A stretch of DNA of 49,979 nt, from NCBI RefSeq assembly GCF_004348525.1, contig NZ_SMKG01000022.1:1-49979 (forward strand). Direction: 5' to 3'. Positions 8,593 to 15,780 of this stretch are shown piece after piece; the first letter of the stretch is position 1; each line of letters opens with the position of its first letter. This stretch comes from Micromonospora sp. 15K316 (GTDB lineage: Bacteria; Actinomycetota; Actinomycetes; Mycobacteriales; Micromonosporaceae). The notes beneath the pieces are model-generated. The model worked only from the letters and a program-made list of their open reading frames with translations. It made no database searches and was not told the DNA's origin. A program made the position numbers and the translations under genes.

Positions 8593-8611
8593 ATATGAAG
8601 TCACTTCATAT
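8593..8611. promoter_or_regulatory. Palindromic operator candidate
   Basis: ATATGAAGTCACTTCATAT is a perfect 9-bp inverted repeat around a central C. It is notably AT-rich for this genome and lies 19-37 bp upstream of the oxidase start codon, immediately before its RBS GAGGAG. Size and position suit binding of the divergent TetR repressor over the transcription start. Confidence 0.75.
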
Positions 8612-8629
8612 TCACATCGAGGAGCGCGC

Positions 8630-9943
8630 ATGGCCGGCACCGCACCGTCCACCGTCCCCTGGTCCAACTGGGCCGGCAACCAACGCGGTGCCGCCATCAT
8701 CCTGCGCCCCGGCTCCGTCGCCGACGTCGTCGATACCGTTCTCGCCACCCGGGACGCCGGCGGACGGCTCCGGGTCGCGGGCAGCGGCCACTCGTTCACC
8801 CCGATCGCCCTCGCCGACGACCGGCGGATGGAGCTGTCGGCGCTCGACACCGGCGTACGGGTCGACGCCGAACGGCGGCTCGTCACCGTGCCCGCGGGGA
8901 CGACGCTGCACGCGCTCAACGACCTGCTCGCCCGGCACGGCCTCGCGCTGCCCAACCTGGGCGACATCGACGCGCAGACCGTCGCCGGGGCGATCTCCAC
9001 GGGCACCCACGGCACCGGCGCCGGGTACGGCTGCCTGGCCACCTTCGTCGAGGCGATCACGCTGGTCACCGGGGCCGGCGAGGTGCTGCACTGCTCGGCC
9101 GAGGAGAACTCCGACGTCCTCGCCGCCGCCCGGGTCTCACTCGGCGCGCTCGGCGTGCTGGTCGAGGTGACGCTGCGCGTCGTGGACGCGTTCGTGCTGC
9201 ACGCGCACGAGCGGCCGGCGCCCCTCGGTGACGTGCTGGCCGGGCTGCCGGAGCTCGTCGAGGCGCACGACCACGTCGAGTTCTACTGGTTCCCGTACAC
9301 GGCCCGGGTGCAGGTGAAGGCGAACGACCGGGTGCCCGTCGACGATCGGCCGCTGTCGCGGCTGCGCGGCTGGCTGGACGACGAGTTCCTCTCCAACACC
9401 GTCTTCGCGGGTGCCTGCCGGGTCGGACGCGCCGTACCGGCCCTCGCCCCGACCATCAGCGCCATCTCCGCGCGGGCGCTCACCGAACGCCACTACACCG
9501 GGCGCTCCGACGCGGTCTTCTGCACCTCGCGCCGCGTCCGCTTCGTGGAGATGGAGTACGGTCTGCCCCGCGCCGCGCTCGGCGAGGCACTCGACGCGCT
9601 GCGACGGATCGTCGACGGGCTGCCGTTCAAGGTGCTCTTCCCGGTCGAGGTGCGCTTCACGGCGGCCGACGACATCTGGCTCTCCCACGGGTACGGCCGC
9701 GACTCCGTATACCTCGCCATCCACCAGTACGTCGGCATGCCGTACGAGCCGTACTTCACCGCCTTCGAGCGTGTCGCCGAGGAGCTCGGTGGCCGGCCGC
9801 ACTGGGGCAAGCTGCACTGGCGGGACGCGGAGTCGCTGGCCCCCGCGTACCCCCGCTGGGCCGACTTCCACGCCGTCCGCGACCGCCTGGACCCCGACCG
9901 CGTCTTCACCAACCCCCACCTCACCCGCATCCTGGGCGCCTAA
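8630..9943 (+). CDS. FAD-linked D-arabinono-1,4-lactone oxidase-like protein
   Basis: 437 residues with RBS GAGGAG before the ATG. It has an N-terminal FAD_binding_4 (VAO-type) domain with 'GRLRVAGSGHSFTPIA'; the His (about residue 54) is the position that carries covalent flavin in alditol oxidase. 'TVPAGTTLHALNDLL', 'GLALPNLGDIDAQTVAGAIS' and 'TGTHGTGAGYG' follow. The C-terminal ALO domain ends with 'GRPHWGKLHWRD', the family hallmark. Members oxidise aldonolactones or sugar alcohols with O2, giving H2O2. It is cytoplasmic, with no signal peptide. It is probably controlled by the adjacent TetR through the palindrome in its 5' region. The exact substrate (arabinono-, gulono-lactone, alditol) is unresolved. 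Confidence 0.92.
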   Translation: MAGTAPSTVPWSNWAGNQRGAAIILRPGSVADVVDTVLATRDAGGRLRVAGSGHSFTPIALADDRRMELSALDTGVRVDAERRLVTVPAGTTLHALNDLLARHGLALPNLGDIDAQTVAGAISTGTHGTGAGYGCLATFVEAITLVTGAGEVLHCSAEENSDVLAAARVSLGALGVLVEVTLRVVDAFVLHAHERPAPLGDVLAGLPELVEAHDHVEFYWFPYTARVQVKANDRVPVDDRPLSRLRGWLDDEFLSNTVFAGACRVGRAVPALAPTISAISARALTERHYTGRSDAVFCTSRRVRFVEMEYGLPRAALGEALDALRRIVDGLPFKVLFPVEVRFTAADDIWLSHGYGRDSVYLAIHQYVGMPYEPYFTAFERVAEELGGRPHWGKLHWRDAESLAPAYPRWADFHAVRDRLDPDRVFTNPHLTRILGA

Positions 9944-9950
9944 CCCCGCA

Positions 9951-9996
9951 ATCTTGGAACGAAAACGCCCCTATCACGGCAGATTCGTACCAAGAT
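9951..9996. repeat. 46-bp palindromic repeat, copy 1
   Basis: Arms atcttggaacgaa (9951-9963) and ttcgtaccaagat (9984-9996) pair with one mismatch around a 20-nt loop. A second copy of identical length lies at 11048-11093. It starts 8 bp after the oxidase stop, so it may also work as that gene's terminator. Confidence 0.8.
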
Positions 9997-10052
9997 CTTC
10001 GCGCTATCCACAGGGACCGATAGAGCTCAAGAGATTGCGGCATGGTGGGGAG

Positions 10053-11048
10053 GTGAGGGGGCATGGGCGACAGGGACGGAGGCGAGGCGGCTGGGCGGCG
10101 CTACGCCGGGCTTTGCCGGCGGACGACGCCGATGAACTGACTTGGCTACTGTTCCACCAGGATGATGTGATCCGGCTCGACCAGGCGCGCTCCCACCTCT
10201 CGCCGGGGGCGATTCGGCACCGGGTCGAGACCGGCCGCTGGCGGCAGGTGCACCGCGCCATATACGTCACCCACAGCGGTCCCGTCGGTCCCGACCAGTT
10301 CCGGTGGATCGCCGTGCTCGCGGCCGGGCCGGCGGCCCTGCTCGGAGGGCTTACCGCAGCGCAGGCATGTGGCCTGCGCCGGTACGACGGCGCCACCGTG
10401 CACCTGCTGACACCGGCGGCACACCGGGCCCGCTCGCTGCCTTCCGGCGTCCGCCTGCACCGCACCACCGTGCTGAGCGAGGAGGACGTCCTCCGGGTGG
10501 GGCAGCCACCGCGCACTCTGCCGGCGCGGTCACTGGTGGACGCCGCCCAGTGGGCAGCCTCCGACGAGGACGCCCGCGCGATCATCGCCGCCGGTTTCCA
10601 GCAACGGCTCGTCGCGGGCGACGATCTTCACCGGGTCCTCGACCGGCTGCCACGTGCCCGTCGTCGTCGGCTCATCATGCAGACGGCCTCGGACGCCGGT
10701 GGTGGCGCCCACTCCCTGGCCGAGCTGGATTTCCTCGGGCTCGTTCGGCACGCCGGTCTGCCCGAGCCGTCCCGTCAGGTCGTCAGGTACGACCCATCCG
10801 GACGACGCAGATACCTCGACGCCTGGTTCGAGGAGTGGCGTGTCCACGTGGAGATCGACGGTGGACAGCATCTCGACCCGCGTGTCGCGTGGGCCGACAT
10901 GCGACGACAGAACGACCTCTGGCTCGACGGTGACCGCGTACTCCGCTTTCCGGCGTGGGCGATCCGCACGCAACCCGAGGAGGTCATCAGCCAGCTTCGA
11001 GCCGCGCTTCGCGCCGCCGGCTGGCCCGACGCACCTCAGCACGATTGA
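10053..11048 (+). CDS. AbiEi-antitoxin-like winged-helix protein with DUF559 domain
   Basis: About 331 residues from a GTG at 10053; the start is uncertain, and a TTG at about 10113 could also serve. The N-terminal third contains a winged-helix pattern like AbiEi antitoxins: 'LSPGAIRHRVETGRWRQVHR' then 'AIYVTHSG'. The middle has 'ALLGGLTAAQACGLRRYDG'. The C-terminus is a DUF559/Vsr-like nuclease fold with 'SGRRRYLDAWFEEWRVHVEIDG' elements: D in YLDAWF, E-x-D in 'VHVEIDGGQH', and a later 'DMRRQNDLWLDGDRVLRF'. This layout is abundant in actinomycetes and its biological role is unknown. No partner toxin lies beside it. The gene is bracketed by two near-identical 46-bp palindromes, the second overlapping its stop codon, so it may move or be shuffled as a cassette. 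Confidence 0.8.
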   Translation: MRGHGRQGRRRGGWAALRRALPADDADELTWLLFHQDDVIRLDQARSHLSPGAIRHRVETGRWRQVHRAIYVTHSGPVGPDQFRWIAVLAAGPAALLGGLTAAQACGLRRYDGATVHLLTPAAHRARSLPSGVRLHRTTVLSEEDVLRVGQPPRTLPARSLVDAAQWAASDEDARAIIAAGFQQRLVAGDDLHRVLDRLPRARRRRLIMQTASDAGGGAHSLAELDFLGLVRHAGLPEPSRQVVRYDPSGRRRYLDAWFEEWRVHVEIDGGQHLDPRVAWADMRRQNDLWLDGDRVLRFPAWAIRTQPEEVISQLRAALRAAGWPDAPQHD

Positions 11049-11093
11049 TCTTGGTACGAATACGTCCCGTCAGAGGCACATTCGCACCAAGAT
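11048..11093. repeat. 46-bp palindromic repeat, copy 2
   Basis: Arms atcttggtacgaat (11048-11061) and attcgcaccaagat (11080-11093) pair with one mismatch. It has the same length and near-identical arms as 9951-9996 but a largely different loop, which suggests compensatory selection on the stem. It overlaps the last base of the upstream stop codon and lies between convergent genes, so it may terminate transcription. Confidence 0.8.
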
Positions 11094-11114
11094 CTCGCCT
11101 TGGCTCGTCCGAGG

Positions 11115-13943
11115 TCAGTCAGTGGGGGTGGCGGCCTTGCGGGGAGCGGCCTTCTTCGCGGGAGTGGCCTTGGCCGTCGTGGTCTTCTTCGCGGCCGTCG
11201 ACTTCGCCGCCGCCGCGGTCTTCTTCGCCGCAGTCGACTTCGCCGCCGTGGTCTTCTTCGCCGTGGTCTTCTTGGCGGCCGCCTTCTTGCGCGGCGCCGG
11301 GCCCTTCGCCCGCTTCTCGGCGAGCATCTGCGAGGCCTCCTCGAGGCTGAGCGCCTCGGGGGTCTGACCACGCCGCAGCGACGCGTTCACCTCACCGTCG
11401 GTCACGTACGGGCCGAACCGGCCGTCCTTGATGACCAGCGGCTTCTCGGTCGCCGGGTCCGCCCCCAGCTCACGCAGCGGAGGCGCGGCGGCTCGCCGCT
11501 GGCGCGTCTTCGGGGCGGCCAGCAGGGCCAGCGCCTCGTCGAGCGTGACGGTGAACATCTTCTCCTCGGAGTCCAGCGACCGGAACTCCTCGCCCCGCTT
11601 GACGTACGGGCCGTAACGGCCGTTGTTGGCGAAGACCTCGCCGCCGTCGGGGGCGACACCGACCAGCCGGGGCAGGCTGAGCAGCTTCAACGCCTCGTCG
11701 AAGGTGAGCGAGTCGGGCGTCTGCGAGCGCAGCAGTGACGACTTGCGTTCGCCGCTGGCCACGTACGGGCCGAACCGGCCGGACTTGAGCAGGATCGGCT
11801 CGCCGGTGGCCGGGTCGTCGCCGAGCTTGCGCTCACCACCGCCGCCGAGGAAGAGCTCGTGCACCTTCTCCGGGGTCAACTCGTCCGGCGCCAGGCCCTC
11901 GGGGATCGGTGCCCGGTCGCCGTGCGCGGCGCCCTCCTCACCCTCCGCGGGCGGGGCCGCCTCCTCGCCCGGAACCCGCCGCTCCAGGTACGGGCCGTAC
12001 CGCCCGACCCGGACGACCACGTCGCGGCCCTCGTCGTCGGCGAAGAGCGGGATCGAGTTGACGCTACGGGCGTCGATCTCGCTGAGGTTCTCGGTGACCA
12101 GCTTCTTCAGGCCGCCCGCGTGGGCGATCGTCTGGTCGCCGGTGCCGTTGGTGCCGCCGAAGTAGAACGAGGTGAGGAAGTCGACGGCGGCGTGGTCCCC
12201 GCCGGCGATCTCGTCCAGCTCGTTCTCCATGCTGGCGGTGAAGTCGTAGTCGATGAGGCGCGGGTAGTGCCGCTCCATCAGGCCGATCACCGCGAACGCC
12301 AGGAAGGTCGGGATCATCGCCTGGCCGCGCTTGTTGACGTAGCCGCGGTCCTGGATGGTCTGCATGATCGACGCATAGGTCGACGGGCGGCCGATGCCCA
12401 GCTCCTCCAGCGCCTTGACCAGCGAGGCCTCGGTGTAGCGGGCCGGCGGCTGGGTGTGGTGGCCCTGGGCGGCCAGCTCCTCGGCGGTCAGCGGCTGGTC
12501 CTTGACCAGGGTCGGCAGGCGGCGCTCGGCGTCCTCGGCCTCGGCGTTCTCGTCGTCGCTCGACTCGACGTACGCGCGCAGGAAGCCCGGGTCGGTGATG
12601 GTCTTGCCGGTGGCGCCGAAGTCGACCTCCTCGCTCGTCGAGGAGATCGCCCGGATGCGGACCGAGACGCTGGAGCCGACCGCGTCGGTCATCTGCGAGG
12701 CGATGGTGCGCCGCCAGATCAGCTCGTAGAGCTTGAACTCCTCGGCCGACAGCTCCTTGGCCACCTCGCCCGGGGTGCGGAAGTTGTCGCCCGCCGGGCG
12801 GATCGCCTCGTGCGCCTCCTGGGCGTTCTTCACCTTGCCGGTGTAGCGACGCGGCTCCGGCGGCACGCTGCGCTCGCCGTAGAGCTCGACGATCTGCCGG
12901 CGGGCCGCCGCGATGGCGGTCTCCGACAGGTTCACCGAGTCGGTACGCATATAGGTGATGTAGCCGTTCTCGTAGAGCCGCTGCGCGGTGCGCATCGTCT
13001 GCTGGGACGAGAACCGCAGCTTGCGGGCCGCCTCCTGCTGGAGGGTGGAGGTGATGAACGGCGCGTACGGGCGACGGCGGTAGGGCTTCTCCTCGACCCG
13101 GGTGACAGTGAACGGACGGTTCTCCAGCCGGGCGGCGAGGCCCCGGGCACCGCTCTCGTCCAGGTGCACCACACCGGCGCCGGGCTTCACCCGACCGGTG
13201 GTCGGCTCGAAGTCCTTACCGGTGGCGATCCGGTCGCCGTTGAGGGCGATCAGGGTGGCGTGGAACGTACGGGGGCCCTCGCCGGAGTTCGCCACCGCGA
13301 GCGTGGCCAGGATGTCCCAGTATTCGGCGGTGCGGAACGCCATCCGCTGCCGCTCCCGCTCGACCACGATGCGGGTGGCCACCGACTGCACCCGACCCGC
13401 CGAGAGCTTCGGCATGACCTTCTTCCACAGCACGGGCGAGACCTCGTAGCCGTAGAGGCGGTCGAGGATGCGTCGGGCCTCCTGCGCGTCGACCAGGTCG
13501 CGGTCGATCTCGCGCGGGTTCGCCACCGCCGCCTGGATGGCCGGTTTGGTGATCTCGTGGAAGACCATCCGCTTGACCGGCACCTTGGGCTTGAGCGTCT
13601 CCACCAGGTGCCAGGCGATCGCCTCGCCCTCGCGGTCCTCATCCGTGGCCAGGAAGATCTCGTCGACCTCCTTGGCCAGCTTGGTCAGCTTGCTGATCTG
13701 CTGCTTCCGGTCGGACGAGACCACGTAGAGGGCGTGGAAGCCGTTGTCGACGTCCACCCCGAGCCGCGCCCACGGCTCACCCTTGTACTTCGCCGGTACG
13801 TCGGCGGCGTTGCGCGGAAGGTCCCGGACATGGCCGAAGCTCGCCTCCACGACGTACCCCGGGCCGAGGTAGCCCGAGATCGTCTTGGCCTTCGCCGGTG
13901 ACTCGACGATGACCAGACGGGTGGTTCCCGCGTTGCTCGGCAC
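11115..13943 (-). CDS. topA: DNA topoisomerase I
   Basis: 942 residues from the GTG at 13943, with AGGGAG just upstream; the open frame beyond it is not conserved. A Toprim domain leads: 'RLVIVESPAKAKTI', 'FGHVRDLP' and 'ATDEDREGEAIAWHLVE'. The type IA core has the catalytic tyrosine at about Y331 in 'GYITYMRTDSVNLS', plus 'EAHEAIRPAG' and 'PSTYASIMQTIQDRGYV'. The C-terminus has no zinc ribbons. Instead there are four Topo_C repeats, each with R-[FY]-G-P-Y, and then a Lys/Ala-rich tail of about 60 residues. Actinobacterial TopA tails of this kind add processivity and DNA capture. The enzyme relaxes negative supercoils and is usually the only type I topoisomerase in these genomes. Confidence 0.97.
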   Translation of the reverse strand: MPSNAGTTRLVIVESPAKAKTISGYLGPGYVVEASFGHVRDLPRNAADVPAKYKGEPWARLGVDVDNGFHALYVVSSDRKQQISKLTKLAKEVDEIFLATDEDREGEAIAWHLVETLKPKVPVKRMVFHEITKPAIQAAVANPREIDRDLVDAQEARRILDRLYGYEVSPVLWKKVMPKLSAGRVQSVATRIVVERERQRMAFRTAEYWDILATLAVANSGEGPRTFHATLIALNGDRIATGKDFEPTTGRVKPGAGVVHLDESGARGLAARLENRPFTVTRVEEKPYRRRPYAPFITSTLQQEAARKLRFSSQQTMRTAQRLYENGYITYMRTDSVNLSETAIAAARRQIVELYGERSVPPEPRRYTGKVKNAQEAHEAIRPAGDNFRTPGEVAKELSAEEFKLYELIWRRTIASQMTDAVGSSVSVRIRAISSTSEEVDFGATGKTITDPGFLRAYVESSDDENAEAEDAERRLPTLVKDQPLTAEELAAQGHHTQPPARYTEASLVKALEELGIGRPSTYASIMQTIQDRGYVNKRGQAMIPTFLAFAVIGLMERHYPRLIDYDFTASMENELDEIAGGDHAAVDFLTSFYFGGTNGTGDQTIAHAGGLKKLVTENLSEIDARSVNSIPLFADDEGRDVVVRVGRYGPYLERRVPGEEAAPPAEGEEGAAHGDRAPIPEGLAPDELTPEKVHELFLGGGGERKLGDDPATGEPILLKSGRFGPYVASGERKSSLLRSQTPDSLTFDEALKLLSLPRLVGVAPDGGEVFANNGRYGPYVKRGEEFRSLDSEEKMFTVTLDEALALLAAPKTRQRRAAAPPLRELGADPATEKPLVIKDGRFGPYVTDGEVNASLRRGQTPEALSLEEASQMLAEKRAKGPAPRKKAAAKKTTAKKTTAAKSTAAKKTAAAAKSTAAKKTTTAKATPAKKAAPRKAATPTD

Positions 13944-14353
13944 GTCTCTCCCTGACCTAACTCCTGCTCGTGACCGCTCGGTACCCGTTTCAGGTCGTGT
14001 TCGACCCGCCGGACCCCGGCGGTCCGGATGTCCAACGTAACGCGCCGTCCGCGTTTCGGGTTTCGCGGGCGGCAAACCACCCCGGCGAGGGGTGGATGTG
14101 CCGGACGGCGCCACCGTACACCGTGGGTAGGGCCCTGAGCGGGCCACTGTGATGATGGCGGGCCCACGTCCGAGTTCCCAACTGCCGGTTTTATACCTGT
14201 ATCGTCCTGCCCCCTGTCCGCCACCGGACAGCCCGGGCCCCGCGCACCCGCACGGCCTTTTCAGGGAACGAGTGGCCTTGGCGTGCTGGATGGCCACTCG
14301 TTCCGAGACAGCGTCCGCGCGAGCAGCGGTGCGGCGAGGGTCGGTGACGGTCG
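13944..14353. other. Intergenic region upstream of topA
   Basis: 410 bp without a supported gene. It contains a CCACCCC/GGGGTGG hairpin at 14077-14095 and, reading toward topA, a candidate promoter: CGGACA (14220-14215) and TATAAA (14195-14190) with a rather long 19-bp spacer. The latter is the only strongly AT-rich patch here. If real, the topA leader would be about 240 nt. TopA is supercoiling-regulated in other bacteria, so a dedicated promoter is expected. Confidence 0.4.
14265..14304. repeat. Perfect 13-bp inverted repeat
   Basis: ggaacgagtggcc (14265-14277) and ggccactcgttcc (14292-14304) are exact reverse complements around a 14-nt loop. It lies about 50 bp past the stop of the 14354-15148 gene. 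No T-run follows on either strand, so it could be a factor-assisted terminator or a protein-binding site. Confidence 0.6.
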
Positions 14354-15148
14354 TCAGGGCCAGCTCGGCGGCGGCGCGGCGGCCGGACGGTCGCCCACCA
14401 GTTCGGCGAGGCGGCGCAGCCGGTTACGGCCGGTGATCAGGTACGCCGGGCCGCCCGCTGCCCGATCGAGCAGTTCACCGGCGAGTCCGACCGCGGCGAG
14501 CGCCCGGGAGACCGGCTCCCAGCACTCCTCGTCCGCCGCGCCCAGGCGCAGCCGGCACCCGGGCGGGTCGACCTCTCCCGCCGCCGCCAGCCAGAGCCGC
14601 AGCCGCCGCCCGTTGAGATGGAAACCGGCCGGCGGCCGCTTGGCCGCCCCCCGCGTCCACGCCACCGCGAGCGGTTTGAGCGCCCGGGTGTACGAGGTGC
14701 GTACCGCGTGCCGCTCGTCCTCCGTCGGCTCCCAGCTCGCCGCGAGCCCCCGCTGGGCCAGCTCCGCCACCAGCACGTGCACCCGCCACGGTGCGTCCAC
14801 CACGATCGAGAGCCGGGCGGTGCCCCCCATCCGGACCACCTCGCCGGGACCGGCGAGCAGGCCGGCGAGGTCGGCCACGGCCGGCTCGACCGTCTCCGCG
14901 CCGAAGAAGACCAGTTGCCGCCCCGCCTCGTCGACGCCCTCCCGGGGGGAGCGCGCCGCGCCCACGTTCGCCGGCCGTCCGGACCTCGCACCCGCCTTCG
15001 GATCCGGCGGACCGGCCCCGACGCCGGGATCGCCGGCGCCCTCCGACGGGGAAGACCCCCGGCGGCGGTTCGGTGCTGCCGGTCCGGGCACCGGGAAGAG
15101 CGTCGGGAGCTGCTCTCCCGACGGTTCGCCGAGCCCGTTCAGCGACAC
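14354..15148 (-). CDS. Conserved hypothetical, possible LAGLIDADG-like fold
   Basis: 264 residues. Residues 1-75 are Pro/Gly/Arg-rich and probably disordered. From about 76 the protein is compact. Two similar halves can be seen: 'ARLSIVVDAPWRVHVLVAEL' to about 165, and 'RRLRLWLAAAGEVDPPGCRL' to 'PAYLITGRNRLRRLAELVG'. The beta-beta-alpha rhythm and the Y-L-x-x-G-R-x-x-L-R-R-L-x-x-L-V-G ending recall the LAGLIDADG-fold N-domain of WhiA, without acidic active-site residues. This is an inference from pattern alone. The start overlaps the end of the upstream lipoprotein gene by 10 nt, so the pair is probably co-expressed. No function is assigned. Confidence 0.7.
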   Translation of the reverse strand: MSLNGLGEPSGEQLPTLFPVPGPAAPNRRRGSSPSEGAGDPGVGAGPPDPKAGARSGRPANVGAARSPREGVDEAGRQLVFFGAETVEPAVADLAGLLAGPGEVVRMGGTARLSIVVDAPWRVHVLVAELAQRGLAASWEPTEDERHAVRTSYTRALKPLAVAWTRGAAKRPPAGFHLNGRRLRLWLAAAGEVDPPGCRLRLGAADEECWEPVSRALAAVGLAGELLDRAAGGPAYLITGRNRLRRLAELVGDRPAAAPPPSWP

Positions 15149-15681
15149 TCCGGCACCTCGTCGAAAGCCTGTCTCAACTCCTCCGAGTTGAGGCGGCTGG
15201 TGTCCAGCGTGCTTGCGTCGTACTCCTTGTTGAGTGTCTCCACCGCGGCCCGCACACCGTCGTAGAAGGCGGTGGGCTCGCCGGTGCCCAACCCTCCGAC
15301 GGTCTCCGCCGCGCGGCCGTAGGCGTCACGCATCTGCCCGAGGGCGGTACGGAACCCGGCGGAGATCTCCTCGCCGTGCTCGGCCTCCGGCACGCCGGCC
15401 TCCTCGACCTTGCGTCGGGCGGTCTCGCTGGCCTTCTCCGCCCCGTCGAAGAGGCGGACCAGGTTCTCCTTCGCCTGCGCGGGAGTGGTCTGCGCCGTCA
15501 TCTGCTGGTCGGTGCTGCTGGTGAGCCTGCTGATCTCCGACCGCCACGGGGCGAGCGCCGCACAGACCGAGGACGCCCACGCGCGGGGACTGGGGCCGCC
15601 GCCGCACCCGCCGGCCACCAGAGCGAGCGTGGCCAGGACCACCGTGAGCTTTCCGGCGGCAGTCGCCCGGCACGTACGCAT
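15139..15681 (-). CDS. Putative lipoprotein
   Basis: About 180 residues from the ATG at 15681 (MRTCRATAAGKLTVV); an upstream GTG at 15717 would add 12 residues. A hydrophobic export segment ends in the lipobox-like 'LALVAGGC', after which the protein should be lipid-anchored on the outside of the membrane. The mature part is helical and charged ('SSVCAALAPWRSEISRL', 'LVRLFDGAEKASETARRKVE', 'AAVETLNKEYDASTL'), with Cys residues at both ends that could form a disulfide. No enzyme motifs are seen. It is followed by an overlapping hypothetical gene and is transcribed in the same direction as hppA, 100 bp downstream of it. Confidence 0.8.
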   Translation of the reverse strand: MRTCRATAAGKLTVVLATLALVAGGCGGGPSPRAWASSVCAALAPWRSEISRLTSSTDQQMTAQTTPAQAKENLVRLFDGAEKASETARRKVEEAGVPEAEHGEEISAGFRTALGQMRDAYGRAAETVGGLGTGEPTAFYDGVRAAVETLNKEYDASTLDTSRLNSEELRQAFDEVPECR

Positions 15682-15780
15682 GCGTTGCAGCGTACGGCCT
15701 CCGTCGAACGCAGGCACCGCTCAGGTTTGGGTGGCCCCGGCCGGCGACGCACGCCGGCCGGGGCCCTGGGGCGGTACCCG

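Noticed and set aside
9411..10052. N-terminal extension of the DUF559 gene back to 9411
   Set aside because: This part is the wrong-frame shadow of the lactone oxidase gene and crosses palindromic repeat copy 1.
10053..11048. Type IV toxin-antitoxin pair
   Set aside because: An AbiEi-like N-domain is present, but no AbiEii toxin gene is adjacent. The protein carries its own DUF559 domain, so it is not called a TA module.
11200..11300. Short repeat-rich stretch at the 3' end of topA as a DNA repeat
   Set aside because: It encodes the Lys/Ala tail of TopA; the repetition is at protein level.
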